Part shown: positions 11,339-22,578 of the stretch, in pieces
Layout of the letters: each line of letters begins with the position of its first letter
How positions within the stretch are numbered: the first letter of the stretch is position 1
Assembly (NCBI GenBank): GCA_036768485.1
Contig: JAVLUZ010000513.1
Location: 1,513,413-1,577,412, forward strand
DNA from: Mermis nigrescens
Taxonomy: Eukaryota; Nematoda; Enoplea; Mermithida; Mermithidae
Length of the DNA stretch: 64,000 nucleotides
Reading direction: 5' to 3'
Notes under the pieces: model-generated
Database searches by the model: none
Seen by the model: the letters and a program-made list of their open reading frames with translations, nothing else
What the model was told of the DNA's origin: nothing
Position numbers and translations under genes: made by a program

Positions 11339-12005
11339 GTATGTTACTGTATGTGTTTGTTTACTGACTGATGTGTTCAAATTATGTTAATTAAAAGTAA
11401 GGTACTAGCAAAGAAAAATGTCTGATGGAACAAAAAAGATGAATATACTTGGAATTGTGGATTGTTAAGGATTAAAAGGAGGGACTAGAAAGATACCTAA
11501 AGTCCCAAAATCTAATAAAATCACACTTTCTAAGCAACGCAAAAATCGAAGTATATTCTGGTACAGATTAAAATAAATATTTAACCATAAAAATGATTGA
11601 AAAAAGCAGCACGTTAGCTATACAGTAACCACGGCAAATGATATTGAATAAACTAACAGTCTTTCTAAGCCAATCGAATGAAATAGCAAACATCGATGCA
11701 TCCAAGACAATTGAAGAAATTGTTGGTTTAGAATAGTAGAAAACGCGTGAGTTGACTTTAAAGAGACTAAATGTAGGTAGACTGGCATGCCCGTAATGAT
11801 TGTGTGCACTAGCCAATCAGCCCCTGCTTTGCTTGCTATAATGCACATAACAAAATTTAACCACTTTAAATACAATACCACTTAGTTTTCTATCAATCAG
11901 GATACGAAGCTAGTCAGCGTTGCTACTTGCCAGCAATTTAAAAAGGTGAATATTATAGATTTCGTTTATACACTCTTATCTGAAACTTTGAAAATTATTT
12001 CAAAA
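11339..12005. other. Intergenic stretch, no gene seen
   Basis: AT-rich DNA. Overlapping minus-strand frames at 11568-11881 look like chance frames: no family resemblance and no splice context. Confidence 0.35.
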
Positions 12006-12105
12006 NNNNNNNNNNNNNNNNNNNNNNNNNNNNNNNNNNNNNNNNNNNNNNNNNNNNNNNNNNNNNNNNNNNNNNNNNNNNNNNNNNNNNNNNNNNNNNN
12101 NNNNN
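12006..12105. other. Assembly gap (100 N)
   Basis: Exactly 100 undetermined bases, the usual scaffold placeholder, so the true distance between flanks is unknown. Frames that read through it are meaningless. Confidence 0.99.
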
Positions 12106-13717
12106 TTTATATAATTAGGATGCGCAAAACACGCAGCGACATACCTTTGAATGACAATCTCTAGTTCTCTAACCAAAATCCGGGCAAGTTTGCCCATTTG
12201 CTAAGTTATAGACGAAAAAAGTTCTTTCTAATGGTATACGTGAAATATTTGATATCGAGTCCGATCCTTCCGATATTTTGCGTCAAAGTCACACATCAAA
12301 AATTTGTAGTTTTTGGCATACTGTAGCCTATATTCGCAACGTACGTACAAAATTTTACATTTATTGCATAGATTATTCATTTATATGTTAAACAAGGAAA
12401 ATTTTGAAAAATGATGAATATTGCAGAAGATATTTTAAAAAATGTTCGAGCAGTCAATTTTCGGATCTTGGGCATACTGTAGGTATAAACGGCGCTATAT
12501 CTCACGAAGCGCGCGATATTATGAAAATTCCTTTTACATTTTTTCATTTTCAACTGATTGCTACCTTCGGTGAAAATTTGAGCGAAATCGGTGACTATCG
12601 ATCGGCCCGAGTCGGTCGACCCTATCTGAAATACTTATGCCGCTGATATGTATAGTTCGTTTGATTTAACTTTGAGGTTTTTGAAAAAATTCAAAGTACC
12701 TACAAAAGCGTTTTAAACTGGCACTGTAGTTGTGATATTCTACAGTATATGGATTTATGGAGAGATATTTGCCATTGCTAAGCCGCATTACTGTACTAAA
12801 ATTTTAAACTACTTTTGTAGCTCGATTTATGTGGATTAAATTCATGCAAAAGCCGCAAACTTAAATGAAACAGACTATAGGTATCTGTTGCGATGTGGGA
12901 AAAAAGACCGTTGGAATAAAACAAAATGGTGTAAACAAATTTTTTCACTTTAATCGGGGACACTTCACAACCTGCTTGAGCTTGAAATATTATTTTAAAA
13001 CGCCAGGTTTTTCAACATGTCCGATTATATCCAAAATGTTTCATATTTCACTTCACTCGGCAACGAATGAAACAAAATGAACGTGTGTTCAATAACACAG
13101 CCGATATTCAGACAACGGCCAACTAGCGATTACATGGTATTTATAAATACTTGAATATCTTTTTTCTAAGATGTTTATCACAGCGAGTGCGAAATTTGTG
13201 TCCCCCCTTACAGCAACAACGGCACGCACCTGGGAGGTGCGGTTTTGGCTAAAGTTAAGAATATGGTACTTCTAGAAAAGGAGCAAAACGAATTCAGAAT
13301 GCCAAAATTTTTTTGCCAGACTGGTAGAACATGATAAATTGAAGCGCGGAAAAAAATTTGGTGAAAATCTGAGCCATACTTGCCAAGTTGCAGGCAACTA
13401 TCGGTCATTTTGTATTTTATCACTTGGTTTGTTAGTATTAAAATTTCTTTCTTCCTCTTCAAATAAATAATATGGGCTGAAATTACGGAAGGAAGCATTG
13501 CAATGAAGGAGAAAAAGAAAAAAGGCGCGGAAAGCTGTCTGAAATTTGAAAAATAAACTTTAAAAAATTTTCATATTTTTTGCATGTTTTTTCGGTTTTA
13601 CTTGATAAGATATACGAAAATCTAAGTTTTTGCTTCTATTATACTTAGGCTTAGGCTTAGTATATCTGGAAAGGTGTTTTAAGCTGCTTAGGTCGAGGTC
13701 GCTCCCGCTCAGGTCTA
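12106..13717. other. Intergenic stretch, no gene seen
   Basis: AT-rich DNA with frames of 62 to 96 codons on both strands, none with recognisable motifs or splice sites. The stretch GGTGTGTGCCATTG...CCCTTACA (complement near 13200-13245) is also present at 21235-21270 and 29565-29595, so part of it is a dispersed repeat. Confidence 0.35.
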
Positions 13718-13835
13718 TGTGTAGATGCTTAGGTCGATGCGTAGATGCTTTGATCGATGTATAGATGCTTAGGTCGATGTATAGATGCTTAGGTCGATGC
13801 ATAGATGCTTAGGTCGATGTATAGATGCTTAGGTC
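13718..13835. repeat. Tandem array, 20-bp unit
   Basis: Units of GCTTAGGTCGATGTATAGAT (with CGATGCGTAGAT variants) repeat about six times. Looser copies of CTTAGGTCGA occur out to about 13925. The minus-strand frame through it repeats IDLSIYTS-type peptides because of the repeat and is not considered a gene. Confidence 0.85.
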
Positions 13836-14099
13836 GACGTAAATTGGGTATCTACATGTGATTCTGCATTCAGCTGTTTGAATTTTCAAATACTTAGGTC
13901 GAGAAGATGCTTGCTTAGGTTGAGAAGAGGTTAATTAACGAACCCATAGCTTTTGTAATATTGATCATAGACGGCTGAAATTTTCTTCCGCGCTTTCTTT
14001 CAACATGTTCTAAGTAATGAGCAAAATAATCTGCTCTTCTGAAGTTTATTATATAGTATTCTGAAAGTACCAGATTCTTAACTTACTCCGCGTTTTTTT

Positions 14100-14720
14100 T
14101 TTAATCGATGGATAATTGAAAAATTCGATGCCCGTGTTTTTTTCTTTACACTCAATACTGACGTAGCAATGAGCGTGTAAAGCGTAAACCGAAAAATCAA
14201 ATAATTTGCGGAGAGCCAATTTTTTTTTATAAATGTTGCCCTCAAGCTGTAGATTACGAATTTGACCCTAAAATTTCTTTACACTCAGTAATTCTTGCAC
14301 AAAAATGTAAAGTATACATGTTTTTCACTCTTTGCGTGTCCTTCAGCTTATCTAACTCAATTTTGGTTTCTGTGCAGTCCAATCAGTTTTATAATGTAGA
14401 GGGTTGCAAAATCTCAAAATCGAAATTTTTTTCTCTTATAATACAATATTTCTTGATCTGTGATCGTTTTAGTGTAAAGGGTTCGAGACAAAAAACTATC
14501 CGCTAAGTAGGCGGAACTATGTTAATTATGCTTAAAAGATGCCCTGACCTTAGCGTTACAGATCCCAGTTTATTTTGTTTCTATACACCCAATATTGCGG
14601 TATTAGCACAAGTGTAAAGTTTACACCGAGAAGCATTTTTGCGCCCAGAGCGTCGTGGATGATGAATTTTTTTAAAATGTTCTCCGTAAGGTCTGAATAA
14701 CGAATCTGACCTTTAAACTT
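14100..14720. repeat. GTGTAAAG-rich dispersed repeat, inverted relative to 20000-21200
   Basis: This block is a diverged reverse-complement relative of sequence in the duplicated segments: the TTTCTTTACACTCAATACTG, GTGTAAAGCGTAAACCGAAA and TCTGTGCAGTCCAATCAG words here match, inverted, words at 20130-20470 and 21100-21190. The family is unnamed by me. No protein is implied. Confidence 0.6.
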
Positions 14721-15071
14721 TTCTACAGCCAGTGTTTGTTGAGGTATGAAGAGGTGAACTTTGAATTATACCTACATCTATTTTCTGATGCCGATAGATA
14801 ACTCCGTATTGCATATTGTTTGATCAGATTTTTCTTATTTCAGAGGTTTTTGACTCGTCTTTAATAAATAATTATTTTTATCATCATAAATGCATTATAC
14901 TTGAACTTCAGTAGAATGATTAATATTTTTCAAGATAGTATAATCAAGCTGAAATCTGCCGAAATGCCGACTTGCAGGCCCGTAGCCAGGATTCTTTGAG
15001 GGGGGGTGCGACCACAAGAAATAATGAACCATACTAAGATTACAAGCAGTGACCATGCACATTAATGAAAT

Positions 15072-15243
15072 CAGGGGCGGATTTAGGGGCGGGGAGACGA
15101 CCGCCTTCCCCATTGGCCCAAAATAGTGCGCAAAATTAAGGATTTTTAAGCGAGCTTTAGCGATTTTCGAATAAAAACGGCTGATTTTTCCGCCCAAATC
15201 AGTGTCCCGCCCTCCCCCTAAGAAAATCATGGATTCGCCGCTG
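15072..15243. mobile_element. hAT-like MITE, family B, perfect TSD
   Basis: It begins CAGGGGCGGATTTAGGGGCG and ends TCATGGATTCGCCGCTG. The octamer AATGAAAT is repeated exactly on both sides (15064-15071 and 15244-15251). The interior matches the 4174 and 48787 copies. At 172 bp it is non-coding. Confidence 0.93.
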
Positions 15244-15370
15244 AATGAAATCGAGAGTCCTTTGCTTTCCAAAAAATTGCAACTTTTAAAAATGTGCACA
15301 TATGAGCGGATAATCAGGCAATATGCTTTTGCTCTCATTTGCTCCCTGGCGCGACCTCGATTTTGGGCCA

Positions 15371-15591
15371 GCTAGTGTTGTAAAATATAACAAAAGATAG
15401 CGTTATCTTAATCTTTTTAGAAAGATAAAAATAAAGATAAAGATATATCTATCATTATCTTTTATCTTGCAAATAATTTTATCTTTTACAACACTAATTT
15501 CAACTCAAGACAAGTCGATTCCACTACCCAGATTTGTGTTGTGTGTTTGCAAGAGCAGAAAACTCTTATCTTTTTTATCTTTTACAACACT
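15371..15591. mobile_element. AAGATA-rich inverted-repeat element
   Basis: It is bounded by AGTGTTGTAAAA on the left and TTTTACAACACT on the right, an inverted pair. An additional internal TTTTACAACACTAATTTC lies near 15486. The interior is repeated AAGATAA/TTATCTT words. It is probably a non-autonomous DNA element. A looser tract of the same words lies at 49035-49130. Confidence 0.55.
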
Positions 15592-15647
15592 ACTTATAAC
15601 ATTACAACGCTATAAGATAGCAGTCTAGGGAAGCAGGGTATACTACT

Positions 15648-17086
15648 GGGGTACCCCATTATTCATATGTGAAGCATGACCCCGGTTCCGTCGGGGGTTT
15701 CTCCGACCTAGGCAGTCCAAAGTGGCGGAACCGAGGTTTCTTACCTAGGGCTTTTCAGGGTCAACACCCCCAACCCCGTTTCCGCCAAAAATTTCCCCAA
15801 CTGAAGGGGGGGGGTTAGGGGCTCGGAAACGGGGTACCCCATCATTCATATGTGAAGCATGACCCCGGTTCCGTCGTGGGTTTCTCCGACCTGGGGGCCA
15901 TCCAAAGTGGCGGAACCGGCGTTCCTCAAGTAGGGCCCATCAGGGTCAACACCCCCAAACCCCGTTTCCGTCAAAATTTCCCCAACTGAATGGGGGTTTA
16001 GGGGCTCGGAAACGGGGTACCCCATTATTCATATGTGAAGCAAGACCCTGGTTCCGTCGGGGGTTTCTCCGATTTGGGGGTACTCCAAAGTGGCGCAACC
16101 GGAGTTTCTTAGCTAGGGCTTATCAGGGTCAACACCCCCACCCCGTTTTTGCCAACTTTTCTCCAACTGGAGGGGGTTTAAGGGCTTGGAAACGGGGTAC
16201 CCCATTATTCATATGTGAAGCATGACCCCGGTTCCGTCGGGGGTTTCTCCGACCTGGAAGCAGTCCAAAGTGGCGGAACCAGGGGCTTCATAGCTAGGGC
16301 TTATCAGGGTCAACACCCCCAACCCCGTTTCCGCCAAAATTTCCCCAACTGGAGGGGAGTTTAGGGGCTCGGAAACGGGGTACCCCATTATTCATATGTG
16401 AAGCATGACCCTGGTTCCGTCGGGGGTTTCTCCGATTTGGGGGCACTCCAAAGTGGCGCAAGCGGAGTTTCTTAGATAGGGCTTATCAGGGTCAACACCC
16501 CAACCCTGTTTTTGCCAACTTTTCTCCAACTAGAGGGGGTTTAAGTTCTCGGAAACGGGGTACCCCATTATTCATATGTGAAGCATGACCCCGATTCCGT
16601 CGGGGGTTTCCGGGTCAACACCCCCAACCCCGTTTCGCCAAAATTTCCCCAACTGGAGGGGAGTTTAGGGGCTCGGAAACGGGTACCCCATTATTCATAT
16701 GTGAAGTACGGACCGGTTCCGTCGGGGTTTCTCCGGATTTGGGTACCAAAAGTGGCGCAAGCTGAGTTTCTTAGCTGAGTTTATCAGGGTCAACACGCCA
16801 ACCCTGTTTTTACCAACTTTTCTCCACCCAGAGGGGTTTAGTTCTCGGAATGGGTACCCCATTATTCATATGTGAAGCATGACCCCGATTCCGTCGGGGG
16901 TTTCTCCGACCTGGAAGCAGTCCAAAGTGGCGGAACCAGGGGCTTATTAGCTAGGGCTTATCGAGGTCAACACCCCGAACCCCGTTTCCGCCAAAATTTT
17001 CTCAGCTGGAGGGGGTTTAGGGCTCGGAAACGGGTAACCCATTATTTATATGTGAAGCATGACCCGGTTCCGTCGGGGTTTCTCCG
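15648..17086 (+). repeat. GC-rich satellite, about 182-bp monomers, direct array
   Basis: Monomers start at GGGGTACCCCATTATTCATA near 15648, 15833, 16014, 16195, 16377, 16558, 16690, 16855 and 17033. Each contains GTGAAGCATGACCCCGGTTC, GTCGGGGGTTTCTCCGACCT, CAAAGTGGCGGAACC, TTATCAGGGTCAACACCCCC and a CCAACTGGAGGGGGTTTAGG block. The first five intervals are 181 to 185 bp. The sixth unit is shortened to about 132 bp and the later units are slightly degraded. Two alternating monomer types are visible (ACCTGG...GCAGTCC and ATTTGGGGGCACTCC), so the higher-order unit is a dimer. Confidence 0.93.
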
Positions 17087-17420
17087 AAACCGGGGTCATG
17101 CTTCACATATAATAATGGGGCATCCCGTTTCCGAGCTCCTAAACCACCCTTCAGTTGGAGAAATTTTGGCGGAAGCGGGGTTGGGGTGTTGACCCTGATG
17201 GGCCCTACTTGAGGAACCCCGGCTCCGCCACTATGGACTGCCCCCAGGGCAGAAAACCCCCGACGGAACAGGGGTCATGCTTCACATGTGAATAATGGGG
17301 TACCCCATTTCCGAGCCCCTAAACCCCCTTCAGTTGGGAAAATTTTGTCGGAAACGGGTTTGGGGGTGTTGGCCCTGATGGGCCCTACTTGGGGAACTCC
17401 GGTTCCGCCACTTTGGATCG
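17087..17420 (-). repeat. Same satellite in inverted orientation (foldback)
   Basis: Immediately after the direct array the monomers continue as reverse complement (AACCGGGGTCATGCTTCACA, then AACCCCGGCTCCGCCAC, then a second unit). At the switch, the arm near 17047-17069 pairs with 17089-17110 around a loop of under 20 bases, so the single strand can fold into a hairpin that extends through the satellite arms. A TTTCCGTTTCCGG low-complexity tail follows to about 17530. Confidence 0.88.
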
Positions 17421-18793
17421 TATCCGTTTCCGGTTCCGGCTTTAACCCATCATTTCCGTTTCCGGCTTTTACCCACTATTTCCGTTTCTATTTCCGGCTT
17501 TTAATCTTCGTTTCCCTTTCCGTTTCCGGATTTCACCCAAGCCCTCAAGATTTCATGAAATAAATAATACATGTTCCCTTCTATTAATTAATTCTTCAAG
17601 CCATATATCCATAAGTGGGCAGCATCGAGAGACACTAAAGCCCGCAGCAAGGATTTTTCGAGGGGGGTGCGGGGGTGCGACCGCAAGAAATAATGAGGAT
17701 GATGATAACTGTAAATACAGGGCCGCTCCGTGTCTACTAATTCAACATGGAAACGGACGCGGCTGTATTTGCCTTCGGGATTTACTTAGGTACCTAAACT
17801 ACTCTCAACGCTGGTCAGGTTCAAAAGATCGCCAGGCGACTCTAAACCCGTTGACCCTTGTAGACCTACGGCTTCGACTCCCTCGGTCCTAATGTGCTGA
17901 CCGCTCCTGATCGGGAGTCTCAACAGCTATGCCCTAAATCCTAGTGTTGAGTACCTACCTAAACCCTGGAATGCTCGCAAGGCCAGTTGGCCTATCTCAA
18001 CCCTACTCAAGTTGATAATTTAACTTATTTTCTTGGATTAGGCTGGCTTGAAATGTTTTTGGTTCCTAATTAGTGTAGCACTCTAAAATTCGAATACAAC
18101 AAGAGCGAGCTCTCAACTGGGCAGTCATCATAAAATATTAAATATGGTTTTAGCTATTTTCGGGTTGAGCGAAAGATAAGAGAATTTCTCCAAAACAAAT
18201 AAGAATTACGACCATATACTATTTACCTTTCCAACACTGTCGAAAGTAAATATCAAATTAATATTGTAGTCGTCGCCCGACCAACCCTCGATATACCTTA
18301 TCACCGGGTGGCTAATAATTCAAAATTTACTAAGGAAATGTACAACGCACGGCTGTAGGCCGGCACACAACAATAAAAGCTAAATACAAGTCGCAAACAA
18401 AAAACGCCACTCCAATCTAAATTTCGACCTCGACTGACTGTCCTACTAAAATGACTACAGTAAGATAACTTCAACGAAAACGAATTAACAATGGTTAAAA
18501 TTACTTTTTTCCAAATAGAATATTCTAGACGCTTATAGCGATAACATAGGTAAATAACTGCTGTTGACATATACGTAACTCTACTTTAACGGGCAAGTAC
18601 CTAAATGAATTTTGTATTGAAAGGATGACTACTCGACTAGTTATGTAAACTCCAATACAGTATAACAATGTCGTAGACCGGCTTTTGCGAACTGATGGTA
18701 AATTGTTCGTATTAAGTTCGTAACTTGTAACTGTCGTAGTAACATAACCTACCAAAACCGAAATGTTACATTCGTTTTGACATTTCATGCTGA
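17421..18793. other. Non-coding flank within duplication copy 1
   Basis: A TTTCCGTTTCCGGCTTTTAC-type tract occupies about 17415-17530, and ordinary sequence follows. Around 17790-17900 (CAACGCTGGTCAGGTTCAAA, GATCGCCAGGCG) it resembles a diverged LTR fragment also seen at 46384-46730. Minus-strand frames at 18301-18788 are preserved in copy 2 only in part and show no family features. Confidence 0.4.
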
Positions 18794-19028
18794 TGTAACG
18801 GTCGGCGCCACATACCTTCCATTACGTGAGCAAAATTTTAAAATTTTACCCGCATCGGTTTCCCGGATCTTCCGCTCTGTATCGCTTGTAAAGTACTAAC
18901 CGACTACTCGGGCTCTTGCTCACTTCCTGCACTAATATTCAATATAATTGAAAAACAATATAACATTAACCTCACGGGTTTAACTTCAAAGTATCCGTTT
19001 CAAATTGTGCAGTAGCACCTCTGCTGCA
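18794..19028 (-). mobile_element. Solo LTR of a miniature retrotransposon family
   Basis: On the plus strand it starts TGTAACGGTCGGCGCC and ends GCAGTAGCACCTCTGCTGCA. It is a diverged reverse complement of the LTRs of the TRIM at 28491-29002 (shared blocks include ATCTTCCGCTCTGTATCGC, ACCGACTACTCGGGCTCTTG and CACGGGTTTAACTTCAAAGT). No internal domain or second LTR is adjacent. The copy at 26597-26831 descends from the same insertion through the duplication. Confidence 0.75.
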
Positions 19029-19374
19029 CTTATGCTAGTACACTAAAAATGATTCTTTTCTATAGAAAAATTTCAAGTCTCTCATGAACACACAGACAGG
19101 ATTTATAAAGTATTAGAAACGCAAAACTAGATTAATTGGCTATTTCAAGATCACAGAAGCTTATTGAGCATGATACCTGGCTGCTAAGCACGTACTATAA
19201 AAACAACCTTGCATTCATGCAAAAGAAAAAGTCTGGCTATGAGGATATAAGGCACAGTAATAAGTTAGTGCAACAATATGTCTACAATCTTTAGTATTAG
19301 CAGTGCCCTATTAATCAGTTTGACAAATGCATGACCCTCAGGGGGTGGTGTGGCCGCATCACTCGCACCTGCCT

Positions 19375-19615
19375 GGCTACGGACCTGGACACCGAGTGGT
19401 AAACACTTTAACCTACGGATCTGAAGGTCCCAGGTTCGATTCCGCTTTGATGCACTTTTTTTCGGCAGGCCAACCCAGCCTTTCATCCCTCTGGGGTCGA
19501 TAAATGGGAAGCTGCACTTGTGTGGCGGAGATTAAAACCCTTTGGACTTGCGCTTCCTTCGGGTATCAGCTGTAAGCATCTTCCGATGCACGGGTAAAAC
19601 CCACTTTGTATGTAA
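19375..19615 (+). mobile_element. tRNA-derived SINE
   Basis: A tRNA-like head has an A-box-like GGACACCGAGTGGTAAAC and a B-box GGTTCGATTCC spaced as in a polymerase III promoter. A body follows (GCAGGCCAACCCAGCCTTTC, ATCCCTCTGGGGTCGATAAA, TGGGAAGCTGCACTT). The same body appears in opposite orientation at 21365-21595. A frame of 73 minus-strand codons across it is incidental. Confidence 0.75.
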
Positions 19616-19676
19616 AGCCCGGCCTTTAATCTTTACCTTTTTAAAGTGTGCAGCGCCAAAATTCTGTGGTTGTAAG

Positions 19677-19949
19677 CATAGGTGGGCAGCACCGAAATTC
19701 TGAGGGAGGGGGTGAAAAAATTTCTAGGGGGGGGAGTGAAGAAATTTTTAAAGGTCAAAAAATGGTCTTAAAAGTTGTCGTATGGCGAAAAAAACACCAT
19801 TTTTCGACGTTTCTCATCAAGCACTATCCAATGGCATCAAAAATTGCTAAAAAAGCAAAAAAAAATTTCTGGGGGTATTTTGATTTCTGGGGGGGGGTAT
19901 TTCAACTTCTGGGGGGTGCATACCCCCAAACCCCCCACGCCCAAATGTG
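19677..19949 (+). mobile_element. hAT-like MITE, family R1, perfect TSD
   Basis: It starts CATAGGTGGGCAGCACCG and ends CCACGCCCAAATGTG. GTTGTAAG is present on both sides (19669-19676 and 19950-19957). The interior shows AAAGGTCAAAAAATGG, ATGGCGAAAAAAACACC, TTTCTCATCAAGCACTATCC and a series of G-runs. Frames of 61 and 102 codons here are translations of the MITE. Confidence 0.92.
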
Positions 19950-20582
19950 GTTGTAAGTAGCTGAAGAAATTTCTTTTTTCGTCTCGAACCTTTACATTAA
20001 AATGATCGAAGAAATTTCGTTTTTTGTCTCGAAACCTTTACACTAAAACAATCACAAATCAAGAAATATTGCATTAGAAGGGAAAAAATTCTACATTCTA
20101 AGATATTGTAACCCTCTAAATTATAAAACCAATTGGACTGCACAGAAACCAAAATTGAGTTAGATAAGCTTTAGGACACGCTAACAGCAAAGAACCCGTA
20201 TACTTTACACTTTTGTGCAACAAGCATTAAGTGTAAAGAAAGTTTAAAGTCAAATTCGTAATCTACAACTTAGGGGCAACATTTAAAAAATTGGCCCTCC
20301 GCAAGTTGTTTGATATCCAATGCTCTGGGCCGAAAAGTGATTCTCAGTGTAAACTTTACACTTGTGCTTAAAACGCACCATTGGGTGTATAGAAACAAAA
20401 TAATGTAGGATCGGTAACGCCAAGGTCAGGGCACATTTAAGCATAATTAGCATGTTCCGCCTACTTAGCGAAGTAGCTGAAGAAATTCCGATTTTCCTCT
20501 CGGACTCTTTTATACTAAAACAATCACAGATCGAGGAATATTGTGTTAGAAGAAAAAATTCTACGTTTTAAGATATTGTAAC

Positions 20583-20852
20583 CATAGGTGGGCAGCACCG
20601 AAATTCTGGGGGGGGTGAAAAATTTCTGGGGGGTGAAAAAATTTTTAAAGGTCAAAAAATGGTTTTAAAAGTGGTCGTATGGCAAAAAATACACCATTTT
20701 TCGACGTTTCTCATCAAGCTCTATCCAATGGCATCAAAAAATTGCTAAAAAAGCAAAAAAAATTTTTTCTGGTGGGGGTATTTTGATTTCTGGGGGGAGT
20801 ATTTCAACTTCTCGGGGGTGTATACCCCCCAAACCCCCCACGCCCATGTGTG
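20583..20852 (+). mobile_element. hAT-like MITE, family R1, perfect TSD and TRIM empty site
   Basis: It starts CATAGGTGGGCAGCACCG and ends ACGCCCATGTGTG, flanked by ATTGTAAC on both sides (20575-20582 and 20853-20860). Within it, AAAGTGGTCGTATGGC is the uninterrupted target of the miniature retrotransposon present in the paralogous copy at 28491-29002. Confidence 0.93.
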
Positions 20853-21364
20853 ATTGTAACCCTCTATATTATAAAACCAATTGGACTGAACAGAAACCAA
20901 AATTGAGTTAGATAAGCTTTAGGACACGCTAACAGTAAAAAACCCGTATACTTTACACTTTTGTACAACAACCATTGAGTGTAAAGAAAGTTTAAAGTCA
21001 GATTCGCAATCTACAACTCAGTGGAAACATTTTTAAATAATTGGCCCTCCGCAAATTGCTTGATACCCAATGCTCTGGGCGGAAAAGTGCTTCTCAGTGT
21101 AAACTTTACACTTGTGCTAATAACGCAGATTTTTCGGTTTACACTTTACACACTCATTGCTAACTCGGTATTGAGTGTAAACAAAAAAAGGTACATCGAG
21201 TTCTTAATTTTATATCGTTTAAAAAAATCACACCTCTCAGGTGTGTGCCATTGTTGCTGTAAGGGGGACACAAAATTCGCACTCGCTGTAAAAAAATGGT
21301 AAAATCCCGTAAGCATGAAGTTACTTGATTCACCTCTGCCGTAGGTGCGGGAGCCTATTTCCCG

Positions 21365-21595
21365 ATACACAGCCCTAGGCCAGCGCGTCTGAATTAGACC
21401 GAGTATGGGTCACGGGGCCGGTGTGACTGCACAGAACGCTGTTACCATCCGCCACACAAGTGCAGCTTCCCATTTATCGACCCCGGAGGGATGAAAGGCT
21501 GGGTTGGCCTGTCGAAAAGAACTGCGTCAACGTGGATTCGAACCTAGGACCTTGCGATCCGTAGGTTAAAGTTTTTACCACTCAGCGTCTCTTTT
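21365..21595 (-). mobile_element. tRNA-derived SINE, opposite orientation
   Basis: Read on the minus strand it gives GAGACGCTGAGTGGTAAAAA, a B-box GGTTCGAATCC, CAGGCCAACCCAGCCTTTC, CTCCGGGGTCGATAAATGGG and AGCTGCACTTGTGTGGCGG. The head resembles tRNA A and B boxes more closely than the 19375 copy. With that copy it forms an inverted pair about 1.8 kb apart. Confidence 0.75.
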
Positions 21596-21762
21596 TTATG
21601 CATGTTTGTATATAGATACCGTATGTATTTTGGTACATTTGTGTGATATACCTATAGCTAAGAAATATAAGTGCCTATAAAGTGTGGTACTCTCTACAAA
21701 AGCCTATATTGTGTCCCAGCATCCCGCCATTACTATTACTTTATCCAATCATTCTGTTTAAG

Positions 21763-22059
21763 GCATTGATTCTATGTTTATCGGCAATTGGTATACTTAT
21801 AATATTCGCTGTAATCATTTAGTTAATTGTGTTCCGCCGTAAGCTCTACCCCAAAATTGATATTCCAGGACTTCAAATCGTCGACCAATGGACTCCCCGC
21901 CTAAAATTAATTGATCTTAACGTAGGTTCATTAGGTGCAATATTAATAGAGACTCGTATGTTGTACAGGCGTAATCCCGGTAGCTTAGCTTATCTTCTGC
22001 GCGTGTTCATGTCTGACGTCCTGTATGGCACACTGTATACCATAGGGACACTCAGGGTG
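21763..22059 (+). pseudogene. Membrane-protein exon, copy 1, interrupted by a stop
   Basis: This exon is preceded by an acceptor (GTTTAAG at 21756-21762). It encodes a hydrophobic segment LILCLSAIGILIIFAVII, where TGG in the other copy is TAG here (21820-21822), then a basic FRRK and a polar domain with DIPGLQIVDQ, LKLIDLNVGSLGAILI and LLRVFMSDVLYGTLYTIG. The donor at 22060 reads GC instead of GT. The predicted topology is single-pass with a polar C-terminal domain. I do not recognise the family. An R1 MITE sits just after the donor. Confidence 0.55.
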
Positions 22060-22063
22060 GCAA

Positions 22064-22362
22064 GCACACGTGAGCGTGGGGGGTTGGAGGTATGCACCAC
22101 GCCTGGGCATGGGGGGGTTTGAGAGAGTATGCACCTCCTCGAGAAACCAAAATACCCTCTCCCAGAAACCAAAATACCTACAGAATTCAATTTTTGAATT
22201 TTTTTTGTTTTTTTTTCGCAATTTTTTATTGCCAATGGATAGTGCTCGATGAGGAACGTTAACAAATGGTGTGTTTTTTGCCGTACCACCATTTTTAAGG
22301 CCACTTTTTGACCTTGGGGAAAATCTCGCACCCCCTCAGAACTTTATTGTCGCCCACCTACG
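22064..22362 (-). mobile_element. hAT-like MITE, family R1, with internal repeat
   Basis: On the plus strand it begins CACACGTGAGCGTGGGG and ends GTCGCCCACCTACG. Its terminal G/C block is partly duplicated (GTATGCACCACGCCTGGGCA then a second GAGTATGCACC). It lies within a few bases of the donor of the membrane-protein exon. Confidence 0.75.
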
Positions 22363-22578
22363 ACTCTTAATCGCATATGTGGGACAAGCGTCCACTTGGG
22401 CTTTTTAATTTTCAATGCTAATTTTCAATATAGTTAAAGAAAATAGCATTAAGTTCAGGGGTTAAAATATTAAATATGCATTGTTAAATAGCACAACTTC
22501 AATAAGAATGTCCTTTTTTGCCAAATTTTATAAGAAAATTTCTTTGCTTTGTAAATATTTTGATGTTTATTTATTTAG

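Noticed and set aside
12106..12197. Frames crossing the N run
   Set aside because: Their length depends on undetermined bases.
14975..15045. CCCGTAGCCAGGATT-type terminus followed by a G run
   Set aside because: It resembles the end of another hAT-like family (also at 17640 and 56826), but no matching second end or target duplication was found nearby.
15648..17420. Plus-strand frames of 66, 91 and 106 codons
   Set aside because: Translations of satellite monomers; register changes from unit to unit and no gene context.
18301..18788. Minus-strand frames partly conserved in the duplicate (26123-26371)
   Set aside because: Conservation is explained by the recent duplication; frame lengths differ between copies and there is no splice or family support.
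19375..19470. Functional tRNA gene
   Set aside because: A and B box-like words are present, but no cloverleaf with paired acceptor stem was found, and the body continues as a repeat, so it is a SINE head.
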